A stretch of 19,046 nt of DNA from GCA-2701705 sp036163455 (GTDB lineage: Bacteria > Pseudomonadota > Gammaproteobacteria > GCA-002705445 > GCA-002716945), in the NCBI GenBank assembly GCA_036163455.1, contig JAYZKL010000029.1, positions 1 through 19,046 on the forward strand. Reading direction: 5' to 3'. Positions 6,805 through 14,681 of the stretch are shown in pieces (position 1 is the stretch's first letter; every line of letters starts with the position of its first letter). The notes under the pieces were generated by a model that worked only from the letters and a program-made list of their open reading frames with translations, ran no database searches and was not told the DNA's origin. The translations under genes and the position numbers were made by a program.

Positions 6805-7819
6805 AAAAGAAACATACAATATTGCTATTGTTGGAGCAACTGGAATAGTTGGAGAGTCATTGTTAGATATTTTGTACTCACGGAACTTTCCTATCTCTAA
6901 TCTTTCAGTTATAGCTAGCGATAAATCTAAAAACACAAAAGTTAAATTTGGTTCAGATTTATTAACTGTTGAATCAGTCAATAACTATGATTTCAAAGAA
7001 ACTGACATAGCTTTTTTTTCTGCTGGCAGTAGTGTATCAAAAGAGTTTGTCCCTCGCGCAGTAGATTCTGACTGTGTAGTAATTGATAATACCTCAGAAT
7101 TTCGATACGTAGATGATATACCATTGATTATTCCAGAAGTTAATCTAGATCAGTTACCGAATTATAAAAACCAAAATATAATTGCGAATCCAAATTGTTC
7201 AACGATTCAGATGCTTGTCGCTTTGAAACCAATTCATGACAGATATATTGTCCAAGAGATTAATGTATCAACATATCAAGCTGTTTCTGGTTCTGGTAGA
7301 AAAGGAATGAATGAACTTATTGACCAGACAAACTCATACTTTGAAGGAAAAGATATTAAATCAACTGTTTATCCCAAACAGATTGCTTTTAATGTCATAA
7401 CTTTTGTAGATAGTTTTTGTGATAACAGTTACACCAAAGAAGAAATGAAAATGGTATGGGAGACACAAAAAATATTAGGATCTAGCATTAATGTAAACCC
7501 TACAGCCGTTCGTGTGCCAGTATTAATTGGTCATTCTGAAAGTATTGCGGTAAAAACGGAGAAAAATATTGATGTAAATCAGGCAATTAAAGATTTTCAA
7601 AATCATGATAGTATACAGATTGTAGATGATTGGAAAAATTTTGCTTTTCCAACCGCATCTTCTGAAGGACAGGGCTCAGATGATGTGTACATAGGAAGAA
7701 TCAGAAAAGGCCTTGATAACGATAATATTTTGAATCTTTGGGTTGTTGCTGATAATGTTAGAAAAGGAGCAGCACTTAATAGCGTACAAATTGCAGAAAA
7801 ATTAATTGAGAGTTTGTAA
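6794..7819 (+). CDS. asd: Aspartate-semialdehyde dehydrogenase
   Basis: The 341 residues reduce aspartyl phosphate to aspartate semialdehyde, the branch point to lysine/diaminopimelate, methionine and threonine. The Rossmann motif GATGIVG is at 14-20, the catalytic Cys135 is in ANPNCSTIQM, the flexible loop YQAVSGSGRKG is at 161-171, and Arg240 and the catalytic His247 are in RVPVLIGHSES. The YTKEEMKM segment is typical of the family. It follows leuB with an 11-bp overlap, an order common in gammaproteobacteria. Its stop shares one base with the ATG of the next gene (TAATG). Confidence 0.96.
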   Translation: MLSKKETYNIAIVGATGIVGESLLDILYSRNFPISNLSVIASDKSKNTKVKFGSDLLTVESVNNYDFKETDIAFFSAGSSVSKEFVPRAVDSDCVVIDNTSEFRYVDDIPLIIPEVNLDQLPNYKNQNIIANPNCSTIQMLVALKPIHDRYIVQEINVSTYQAVSGSGRKGMNELIDQTNSYFEGKDIKSTVYPKQIAFNVITFVDSFCDNSYTKEEMKMVWETQKILGSSINVNPTAVRVPVLIGHSESIAVKTEKNIDVNQAIKDFQNHDSIQIVDDWKNFAFPTASSEGQGSDDVYIGRIRKGLDNDNILNLWVVADNVRKGAALNSVQIAEKLIESL

Positions 7820-8643
7820 TGTTTAAGATAATTTTTAATTTAGTCATAGCTTTTATAATTACTATTTTCATTCTAGAATCTACATCTGTCATAAGACCTT
7901 TTTCTGAATCATTAATTAGAAGTGGTTATCTACCTCCCATAGAACCTGGTAGTTTTGCTCCTGGCATCATAGATGTTTTAATAATGGTGCTGCAGGGAAT
8001 CTTGGTTTCTTTAGAACCTGTCTTTAATGTCCTAATGGATATAATTTTTCATTTAATAAATATAGTTTTAACAATACAAATCACTATGACAGGTCTAATA
8101 TACTTTCTAGTTATATTTTTTTTACTTTCATATCTATATGAAAAATATAGACGTCTAGTTTTACATGTTAATAAAATAGAACAAGATCTTAAACAAAGTA
8201 CATCTAGTATTGATTTAGCGCGTGCATTAGAAGAATCTGAGAATCATGTAAAAAAACTTATAAAAAATGAATCATCAAAAAAGAATAAAGATTTACTTGA
8301 ACAAGCAACTCTAATCAAAGATTTATTATTAAAGATTAATACCTCAATAGAAACTGACGATAGCGGACTAATTGACAGAGCCAAAAAAAGTAGAAGAGCG
8401 CAAGTTATTAATAAACCAAAACCAAAAGCAAAACCAAAACCAAAACCAAAAGTAAAATCAAAGCCAAAACCAAAAGCAGCAAATGTCATTGAAGATGAAA
8501 ATATATCGAATATTGATTTAGCGCGAGCATTGATAGAAAGTAAGGATATAAAAAAAGCGCGTGAGATATTAATTAAAGTTGCTGAATCAGGAAATGAATC
8601 AGAGGTACATGAAGCTAAGCTCCTTTACTTGCAATTGAAATAA
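7819..8643 (+). CDS. Reduced FimV/HubP-like membrane protein
   Basis: The 274 residues show a hydrophobic N-terminus (4-19), a long hydrophobic or amphipathic stretch (about 50-90), a strong membrane segment (93-107) and a basic stop-transfer YEKYRR. A charged, probably helical region follows (about 112-180), then a Lys-Pro tract (199-219) and a C-terminal NIDLARALIESKDIKKARE-type motif (231-273). That motif resembles the conserved C-terminal FimV domain. The position between asd and truA is where FimV is found in many gammaproteobacteria. FimV/HubP proteins are much larger, with a periplasmic LysM domain and cytoplasmic TPRs, and organise the cell pole and type IV pili. LysM is absent here. 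A partial copy of the C-terminal motif occurs at 130-140. Assignment rests on position and this motif. Confidence 0.72.
   Translation: MFKIIFNLVIAFIITIFILESTSVIRPFSESLIRSGYLPPIEPGSFAPGIIDVLIMVLQGILVSLEPVFNVLMDIIFHLINIVLTIQITMTGLIYFLVIFFLLSYLYEKYRRLVLHVNKIEQDLKQSTSSIDLARALEESENHVKKLIKNESSKKNKDLLEQATLIKDLLLKINTSIETDDSGLIDRAKKSRRAQVINKPKPKAKPKPKPKVKSKPKPKAANVIEDENISNIDLARALIESKDIKKAREILIKVAESGNESEVHEAKLLYLQLK
8208..8525 (+). repeat. Direct repeat pair inside the FimV-like gene
   Basis: A 15-bp sequence TATTGATTTAGCGCG occurs at 8208-8222 and again at 8511-8525, in the same reading frame, and similarity continues for several codons. The encoded peptides are SIDLARALEES (130-140) and NIDLARALIES (231-241). 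The same synonymous codons in both copies suggest recent internal duplication or gene conversion rather than chance similarity of two helices. Confidence 0.75.
8413..8478 (+). repeat. Lys-Pro codon repeat tract in the FimV-like gene
   Basis: An imperfect tandem array of AAACCA-type hexamers encodes alternating Lys and Pro with a few Ala, Val and Ser (residues 199-220). Such tracts form stiff extended linkers. It separates the helical region from the C-terminal FimV-like motif. The repeat is prone to slippage, so its length may vary between strains. Confidence 0.85.
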
Positions 8644-9428
8644 TGAGAATAGTTCTTTGTATCGAATACGAAGGTACAAATTATACAGGCTGGCAAGCTC
8701 AAAATAAATCATCCAAAAAAACAGTTCAATATTATTTAGATAAATCAATATCGAATGTTGCTGATTCCAAAATTACATCAATTTGCGCAGGGAGAACAGA
8801 TACCGGCGTCCATGCTATTTCTCAATTTATACACTTTGATACCAATAAGAAAAGAGACGAGCAAAATTGGATTAAGGGTATTAATAGTCACCTACCAAAT
8901 GATATTAGAGTTAAAAAACTATATTTTGTTGATGAAAGTTTCCATGCTAGGTACTCTGCTATTTCAAGAAGTTATCGATATGTAATCTTTAATCAAAAGA
9001 CTAATTCAGCAATATTATCTGATTTTGCTTTATGGTATGACACAGATATAAATATAGATAAACTTAAAAAGTCAATTCAATATATAAAAGGAGAGCATGA
9101 TTTTAGTTGCTTCAGATCTTCTGGCTGTCAAGCAAAGACACCAATTAAGATTATTAAAAAAGCCAATATTACAACGGAAAAAAGCCTTATAATTATAGAT
9201 ATAACAGCAAATGCTTTTTTGTATCATATGGTTAGAAATATAGTCGGAACATTATTGGATGTTAATGAAGGTAAGTTGAAGCCTTCTGACATACCAACCA
9301 TAATAAAAAGTAAAGATAGAAAAAATGCTGGAAAAAAAGTTTCACCGCAAGGTCTCTATCTAATGAATGTAGAATATCCAAAGCATTATAAAATTTCTGT
9401 TACAAAAGATTTTTTTCACTATGTATAA
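8643..9428 (+). CDS. truA: tRNA pseudouridine(38-40) synthase
   Basis: The 261 residues form a complete TruA, which makes pseudouridine at positions 38-40 of the anticodon stem-loop of many tRNAs. The N-terminus has EYEGTNYTGWQAQ, the catalytic Asp53 is in GRTDTGVHA (51-57 for the RTDTGVH core), and the FHARYSAISRSYRY segment near residue 100 binds RNA. The start shares one base with the preceding stop (TAATG). No Shine-Dalgarno sequence is visible, so translation probably depends on coupling. The 3' end overlaps trpF by 8 bp. Confidence 0.97.
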   Translation: MRIVLCIEYEGTNYTGWQAQNKSSKKTVQYYLDKSISNVADSKITSICAGRTDTGVHAISQFIHFDTNKKRDEQNWIKGINSHLPNDIRVKKLYFVDESFHARYSAISRSYRYVIFNQKTNSAILSDFALWYDTDINIDKLKKSIQYIKGEHDFSCFRSSGCQAKTPIKIIKKANITTEKSLIIIDITANAFLYHMVRNIVGTLLDVNEGKLKPSDIPTIIKSKDRKNAGKKVSPQGLYLMNVEYPKHYKISVTKDFFHYV

Positions 9429-10095
9429 AACTAAAATTAAATTTTGTGGCTTTACAAACAGTGCTGATGTAAAAGAGGCGTTGGAGCTAGATATAGATTT
9501 TATTGGATTAGTTTTTGTTGAATCTAGCCCAAGAAATATAAAATTAGAGGAAGCAAAATCTATTTGCAAACTTTGTGAAGGTAAAGTAAAAACAGTTGGC
9601 GTATTTATGAATAATTCTGATCAATTCATAGCTGAAGTGATTCAACATACAAATATCAATATACTTCAATTTCATGGACAAGAGAGCCTGGAAACATGTA
9701 TTGCTTTTAACAAACCCTATATTAAAACCTTACATGTCAATAGCGTTAAAACAGATGTATTTAACATAGATGAAAATCATCCATTACAACCTAATTTTTT
9801 TAAATATATGTTAGATACTAAACTCGGACATACCCAAGGTGGAACAGGAACAGCATTTGATTGGAATCTAATAACAGCTTATAAAAAAGAATTAAATTGT
9901 AAAGACCCACATTTTTTTATAGCAGGAGGTCTCGGTTCAACTAATGTAAAAGAATTAATTCTTAAACATAATCCATGGGGAATAGATGTGAGTAGTGGGA
10001 TTGAATTATCTAAAGGTAAAAAATCTCCATCTTTAATGAAAAAGTTTGTAGAAAATGTAAGAATAGCAGACAGTGAAAAAAATAAAAAAAAATAA
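9421..10095 (+). CDS. trpF: Phosphoribosylanthranilate isomerase
   Basis: This is a stand-alone 224-residue TIM-barrel isomerase that converts N-(5'-phosphoribosyl)anthranilate to the carboxyphenylamino-deoxyribulose phosphate in tryptophan synthesis. The general base Cys9 lies in KFCGFT, LQFHG is at 82-86, the general acid Asp132 in LDT, GGTG at 140-143, and the phosphate-binding GIDVSSGIE at 187-195. The usual motif is KICG(I/L)T, so FCGFT is a mild variant. The C-terminus is a lysine-rich tail encoded by an A-rich stretch that also holds the trpB start. trpE, trpG, trpD and trpC are not in this window. Confidence 0.96.
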   Translation: MYKTKIKFCGFTNSADVKEALELDIDFIGLVFVESSPRNIKLEEAKSICKLCEGKVKTVGVFMNNSDQFIAEVIQHTNINILQFHGQESLETCIAFNKPYIKTLHVNSVKTDVFNIDENHPLQPNFFKYMLDTKLGHTQGGTGTAFDWNLITAYKKELNCKDPHFFIAGGLGSTNVKELILKHNPWGIDVSSGIELSKGKKSPSLMKKFVENVRIADSEKNKKK

Positions 10096-11284
10096 TTATA
10101 AAAACCAGCCAAATCAAAAAGGCCATTTTGATTTATATGGAGGAGCTTATGTATCTGAAACCCTAATGTTCCCTCTAAAAGAACTGTTAAAGTCATACAA
10201 AAAAATTGCTAAATCTATCTCTTTTAAAAAGAAATTACTTAATGAACTCTCTCATTATGTTGGAAGACCAACCCCAATATATTTTGCTGAAAAAGTTAGT
10301 AGATTATTAGGCAATTGTAATATCTATCTAAAGCGTGAAGATTTATGTCACACTGGCGCACACAAAATTAATAACGCTTTGGGCCAAGCATTGTTAGCAA
10401 AAGAAATGGGTAAGACTAGAATAATAGCTGAAACAGGTGCTGGACAACATGGTGTTGCTACAGCAACAGCATGTGCGCGATTGAATTTAAAATGTATTGT
10501 CTACATGGGCAGTGAAGATATTAAAAGGCAAAGCATCAATGTTTATCGTATGAAATTATTGGGAGCTGAGGTCATAGAAGTTACTTCAGGATCAAAAACA
10601 TTAAAAGATGCATTGAATGAAGCTTTAAGGGATTGGGTTACAAATGTTGATGATACACATTATATTATCGGTTCAGTAGCTGGACCCCATCCTTACCCAA
10701 TGATTGTGAGAGATTTCCAATCAGTGATTGGTTCTGAAGCAAAAAAACAAATGAAATTACTTATAGGAAAAAACCCTGATGTATTAATTGCATGTGTCGG
10801 TGGAGGCTCAAATGCAATTGGTTTATTTCATCCTTTCTTGAATGATAATGTCGAGATGATAGGTGTAGAAGCAGGTGGTCATGGATTAGGTACTGGAGAA
10901 CATGCTGCTCCGCTTTGTGCAGGAAAGCCTGGCGTTCTTCATGGAAATAAAACTTACATAATGGAGGATGAAAGCGGTCAGATTAAACCTACTCACTCAA
11001 TATCTGCTGGCTTAGATTATCCTGGGGTTGGACCAGAGCATTCATGGTTAAAAGATAGTGGCAGAGTACAATACGTGAGTGTTACAGATAAGAATGCATT
11101 AAAAGCATTCTATCTTTTAACAGAAGAAGAAGGAATAATTCCAGCACTAGAAACCTCTCATGCGTTAGCGTATGCATTTGACTTAGCAAAAAAAAGAAAT
11201 AGAAAAAATATACTAATCAATTTATCTGGAAGAGGCGATAAAGATATTGATAGCATTGCCCTACTGAAAGGAATGAAATTGTGA
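10073..11284 (+). CDS. trpB: Tryptophan synthase beta chain
   Basis: The 403 residues condense indole and serine to tryptophan on pyridoxal phosphate. Lys98 in HTGAHKINNALGQ binds the cofactor, Glu120 in ETGAGQHG is the catalytic acid/base, and GGGSN at 243-247 holds its phosphate. The GTG at 10073 is the only credible start: an in-frame TAG at 10064-10066 blocks anything upstream, and the next in-frame ATG falls inside the conserved ETLMFPL segment. The start lies 23 bp inside trpF, in a region made almost entirely of A. No Shine-Dalgarno sequence is visible. The stop overlaps trpA as GTGA. Confidence 0.97.
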   Translation: MKKIKKNNYKNQPNQKGHFDLYGGAYVSETLMFPLKELLKSYKKIAKSISFKKKLLNELSHYVGRPTPIYFAEKVSRLLGNCNIYLKREDLCHTGAHKINNALGQALLAKEMGKTRIIAETGAGQHGVATATACARLNLKCIVYMGSEDIKRQSINVYRMKLLGAEVIEVTSGSKTLKDALNEALRDWVTNVDDTHYIIGSVAGPHPYPMIVRDFQSVIGSEAKKQMKLLIGKNPDVLIACVGGGSNAIGLFHPFLNDNVEMIGVEAGGHGLGTGEHAAPLCAGKPGVLHGNKTYIMEDESGQIKPTHSISAGLDYPGVGPEHSWLKDSGRVQYVSVTDKNALKAFYLLTEEEGIIPALETSHALAYAFDLAKKRNRKNILINLSGRGDKDIDSIALLKGMKL

Positions 11285-12093
11285 ACAGAATATCAAATGC
11301 TTTTTTAAAATCTCTTCCTAAGAAGAAATCAGCTTTTATTACTTATCTTGTTTGTGGGGATCCAAACATAGAAGGTACTAAAAAAATTTTAAATATAATG
11401 GCTGATAGTGGGGTAGATTTAATAGAATTAGGGATACCTTTTACTGACCCTATTGCAGATGGACCAATTATACAAAAAGGAATAGAAAGAGCATTACAAA
11501 ACAAAATTACTTTAGAAAACACATTAACTATTGTTAAAAATTTTAGAAAAAAAAATACAACGACACCTATAGTCCTCATGGGATATATGAATCCTATAAT
11601 GAACATGGGGTATGAGAAATTTTCTATTAAAGCGATTAATAGCGGTGTTGATGGAGTATTGATTGTTGATCTTCCTATTGAGGAATCCCATGAGATAAAT
11701 CAAGTTTTTAAAAAAAATAATCTAAAACAAATATTTTTAGCATCACCAACAACTGATAATAATAGGTTAAAAACGATAATAGAACATACAGAGGGATATC
11801 TTTATTATGTCTCAATCAAAGGAATAACTGGAACATCTATTAAAAATATTTCATCAATTAAAGAAAAAGTAAACAAAATTAAAAAAATCTCTAATAAAAA
11901 AATTCCTATTGTAGTAGGATTTGGTATAAAAAATAAATCTTCTGCTAAAAAAATAGGTCTTTTTTCTGATGGTGTAATAATAGGTAGTTCTATAGTAGAA
12001 TTAATAGAAAAATACAGACATAATAAAAATATAATGTATTCAAGAATTAGAAACTTTTTACTTGGAATTAATAAAACTTTGGAAAAAAAATGA
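11281..12093 (+). CDS. trpA: Tryptophan synthase alpha chain
   Basis: The 270 residues cleave indole-3-glycerol phosphate to indole, which is channelled to TrpB. The catalytic Glu49 and Asp60 lie in LIELGIPFTDPIADGP at the same positions as in the Salmonella enzyme. The loop YYVSIKGITGTS (about 175-185) and the phosphate-binding VGFGI follow. The start is GTG within a GTGA overlap with the trpB stop, and AAGGA about 8 bases upstream is one of the few good ribosome binding sites here. The gene looks even richer in Lys, Asn and Ile codons than its neighbours. It overlaps accD by 4 bp (ATGA). Confidence 0.96.
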   Translation: MNRISNAFLKSLPKKKSAFITYLVCGDPNIEGTKKILNIMADSGVDLIELGIPFTDPIADGPIIQKGIERALQNKITLENTLTIVKNFRKKNTTTPIVLMGYMNPIMNMGYEKFSIKAINSGVDGVLIVDLPIEESHEINQVFKKNNLKQIFLASPTTDNNRLKTIIEHTEGYLYYVSIKGITGTSIKNISSIKEKVNKIKKISNKKIPIVVGFGIKNKSSAKKIGLFSDGVIIGSSIVELIEKYRHNKNIMYSRIRNFLLGINKTLEKK

Positions 12094-12962
12094 GTTGGCT
12101 TGATAAAATTTTACCAGCAAGAATTAGGGCGGCTGTAAAGAAAAAATCTTCAGTTCCAGAAGGTTTATGGCATAAATGTCTTAATTGTGACGCAGTTATT
12201 TATAGAGCAGAATATGAAAAAAATTTAAATGTCTGTCCAAAATGCAATCATCATGGGAGAATATCTGCTAGAAAAAGAATTGATTTATTTTTAGATAAAA
12301 GCGAAAGAGTTGAAGTATTAACATCAATTTTACCTAAAGATATTTTAGGCTTTAAAGATAAAGAAAAATATAAAGATAAATTGGCATCTACTCAAAAGAA
12401 AACTGGTGAAAAAGATGCTCTTATTGTTTTTAAAGGTAATATAAATAAAATACCCCTTGTCGTGTGTGCATTTGAGTACTCTTTCTTTGGTGGTTCCATG
12501 GGTTCTGTTGTTGGAGAAAAATTTTCATCAGCAATTAAAATTTGTCTTGATGAAAAAAAACCTCTAGTTTGTTTTTCTGCAAGTGGAGGCGCTAGAATGC
12601 AAGAATCTTTATTTTCTTTATTTCAAATGGCTAAAACTAGTTCAGCATTAAATAGATTAGGCCAAAAAGGTTTACCATATATATCTGTCTTAACAGATCC
12701 AACTATGGGTGGAGTATCTGCTAGTTTAGGAATGCTAGGTGATATAAATATTGCTGAGCCAAACGCTTTAATTGGTTTCGCTGGACCTAGAGTTATAGAA
12801 CAAACTGTTGGTGAGAAATTACCTGATGGGTTCCAAAGAAGTGAGTTCTTAAAAAAACACGGATCAATAGATCTTATAGTAAATAGAAACGAACAATCAA
12901 AAATTATTTCTCAATTAATCGCTGTGCTAATAGGTGATTTAACACGTGAAAAAACAGTTTAA
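12090..12962 (+). CDS. accD: Acetyl-CoA carboxylase carboxyltransferase subunit beta
   Basis: The 290 residues are the beta half of the carboxyltransferase that makes malonyl-CoA for fatty-acid synthesis, working with AccA (not in the window). The N-terminal zinc finger uses Cys30, Cys33, Cys49 and Cys52. The crotonase-like domain contains SGGARMQE, the GGVSASLGMLGD stretch and the GFAGPRVIEQT signature. The start codon lies in an ATGA overlap with the trpA stop. The 3' end overlaps folC by 17 bp. The trpA-accD-folC order is widespread in proteobacteria. Confidence 0.97.
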   Translation: MSWLDKILPARIRAAVKKKSSVPEGLWHKCLNCDAVIYRAEYEKNLNVCPKCNHHGRISARKRIDLFLDKSERVEVLTSILPKDILGFKDKEKYKDKLASTQKKTGEKDALIVFKGNINKIPLVVCAFEYSFFGGSMGSVVGEKFSSAIKICLDEKKPLVCFSASGGARMQESLFSLFQMAKTSSALNRLGQKGLPYISVLTDPTMGGVSASLGMLGDINIAEPNALIGFAGPRVIEQTVGEKLPDGFQRSEFLKKHGSIDLIVNRNEQSKIISQLIAVLIGDLTREKTV

Positions 12963-14238
12963 AAATCTTTCTGAGTGGTTGGATTGGCAACAGACCCTTC
13001 ATCCAAAAAATATTGATTTTAAATTAGAGAGAATAAAATCTGTATATGAAAAATTAAAAATAAATAAAATTGCTAAAAAAGTAATAATAGTAGCCGGAAC
13101 TAATGGAAAAGGATCTACTGTTGCTTTATTAGAAAGCATTTTACACGAAAAAGGATATAAGATAGGTTCATTTACCTCTCCTCATATGATGGAATATAAT
13201 GAGAGGATAAGAATTAATAAAAAAGAAATAGAAACAAATAAAGTTTTAGAAGCTTTTGAATTTATTAATCATTATAGAGGGAAAACAACTTTAACTTATT
13301 TCGAATTTGCTACTCTCACTGCATTTTATATATTTCATCAACTAGATTTAGATTTTGCAATTTTAGAAGTTGGTTTAGGTGGAAGACTAGATGCAACCAA
13401 CATAATCGACTCAGATATCTCAATTATAACTTCGATTGGAATTGATCATGTTGAGTTTTTAGGCTCAACTGTTGATAGTATTGCTCTTGAGAAAGCAGGT
13501 GTCATGAGGCCATTTTGTCATTGTATTTTTGCACAAAAAAACCCACCAACCAGTCTATTAAGTTATGCTAAAAATAATTCTACAAACTTTTTATATAATG
13601 ATAATGATTTTTCTCTAAAAATTTCTAAAGATAGCTGGTCATGGACATACAAGGATAATAAGATTAATAATTTACCTCTATTACCTTTGACTGGTGATTT
13701 TCAATATAATCATGCAGCAGCTGCTTTGACTGCTCTACATTGTCTTGATCCTAATATAATAAATGATGCCAATGACTTATCCTCAGGTCTAAAGCAAACT
13801 AGTTTATTAGGTAGGCATCAACTTATTTGTAAGAATCCTGAAATTATTCTTGATGTAGCACATAATGGTGATGCAGCAGATCAATTATATAAGAACTTGT
13901 CTCAATCTAAAAGAAAACGAACTATTGCAGTTATTGGGATTCTTGATGATAAGGATGTATATAGTTTGGTTAGACCTATGAAGCCACTAATTGATGAATG
14001 GTTTTGTGGGACTATCAATAATCAAAGAGGAATGAATGCTGATGAAATTAAACTTAGAATTTCAAGCTTAATAGATAAAAAAAACATTCACTCATATCAA
14101 TCTATTTTAGATGCGTATAATGGCGCTATAAGCTCTTTAAGAAAAGATGATCGTTTAATAGTTTATGGTTCTTTCTACACAGTCTCAGAAGTTTTAAGGT
14201 TTATAAAGTTTAATAAAAACAATGTTGTCAATTTATAA
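12946..14238 (+). CDS. folC: Dihydrofolate synthase / folylpolyglutamate synthase
   Basis: The 430 residues are a Mur-ligase-like ATP-dependent enzyme that adds glutamate to dihydropteroate and to folates. The P-loop GTNGKGST is at 51-58, followed by SPH at 78-80, the EVGLGGRLDATNI signature and a C-terminal ligase domain with DVAHNGDAA. The GTG at 12946 gives the expected N-terminus (LSEWLDWQQTLHP), and AGGTGA about 10 bases upstream fits a ribosome binding site inside accD. The stop shares one base with the next start (TAATG). Confidence 0.96.
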   Translation: MKKQFKNLSEWLDWQQTLHPKNIDFKLERIKSVYEKLKINKIAKKVIIVAGTNGKGSTVALLESILHEKGYKIGSFTSPHMMEYNERIRINKKEIETNKVLEAFEFINHYRGKTTLTYFEFATLTAFYIFHQLDLDFAILEVGLGGRLDATNIIDSDISIITSIGIDHVEFLGSTVDSIALEKAGVMRPFCHCIFAQKNPPTSLLSYAKNNSTNFLYNDNDFSLKISKDSWSWTYKDNKINNLPLLPLTGDFQYNHAAAALTALHCLDPNIINDANDLSSGLKQTSLLGRHQLICKNPEIILDVAHNGDAADQLYKNLSQSKRKRTIAVIGILDDKDVYSLVRPMKPLIDEWFCGTINNQRGMNADEIKLRISSLIDKKNIHSYQSILDAYNGAISSLRKDDRLIVYGSFYTVSEVLRFIKFNKNNVVNL

Positions 14239-14681
14239 TGAATACTAAAGTTACACTAAAAGTACTCATACCCATACTAATTATCTTTTATTTGTTCATG
14301 AACCCATTCCTAGAGTATGTAAATAATTACGGTAAAATTACCTATGTAATGGATATTCCTGATAGACCTAATGATAATTCTAAAAATTTAGAATCTATTA
14401 GTATAAAAGATGTAGATACTACAAATCTACCAAAAATAGAAAAACAAATAGTTGAATCATGGGTTGTTTCATTTCCAAATGTTAGTGGAAATAAAGAGAT
14501 TAAAGCTTTCAAGTCAAAAGCAAAAGATATTGGCATAAAGTCTTTCATTTTTGTTAAAAATAATAAAAAAAGAATAATATCTATTGGACCCTATGTGGAT
14601 GAGGCTATGGCTGTAAGAATGAAAAATAAAATTGTTAAATTGTTAGATTATGATGGCAAAATTTTAAGAATAAATAATTAA
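14238..14681 (+). CDS. SPOR-domain membrane protein, DedD-like
   Basis: The 147-residue protein has a short cytoplasmic N-terminus, one membrane segment (about 8-22) and a C-terminal domain (about 73-146) with the SPOR pattern: ESWVVSF near the start, a central helix, then RIISIGPYVDEAMAVRMKNKI. SPOR domains bind glycan strands stripped of stem peptides at the division septum. The position between folC and cvpA is that of dedD in E. coli and its relatives, which supports a division-associated role. The linker is short and the domain is divergent, for example lacking a clear VQVGSF motif. It overlaps its neighbours on both sides by one base. Confidence 0.75.
   Translation: MNTKVTLKVLIPILIIFYLFMNPFLEYVNNYGKITYVMDIPDRPNDNSKNLESISIKDVDTTNLPKIEKQIVESWVVSFPNVSGNKEIKAFKSKAKDIGIKSFIFVKNNKKRIISIGPYVDEAMAVRMKNKIVKLLDYDGKILRINN

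Noticed and set aside
8244..8489. Minus-strand frame encoding a Phe-Gly repeat protein
   Set aside because: The FG pattern is just the complement of the Lys-Pro codon repeat of the FimV-like gene.
11281..14238. Impression that trpA to folC is more AT-rich than the flanks, possibly foreign
   Set aside because: Composition was judged by eye, all genes are in their conserved order with intact motifs, and streamlined genomes vary locally. No support for transfer.
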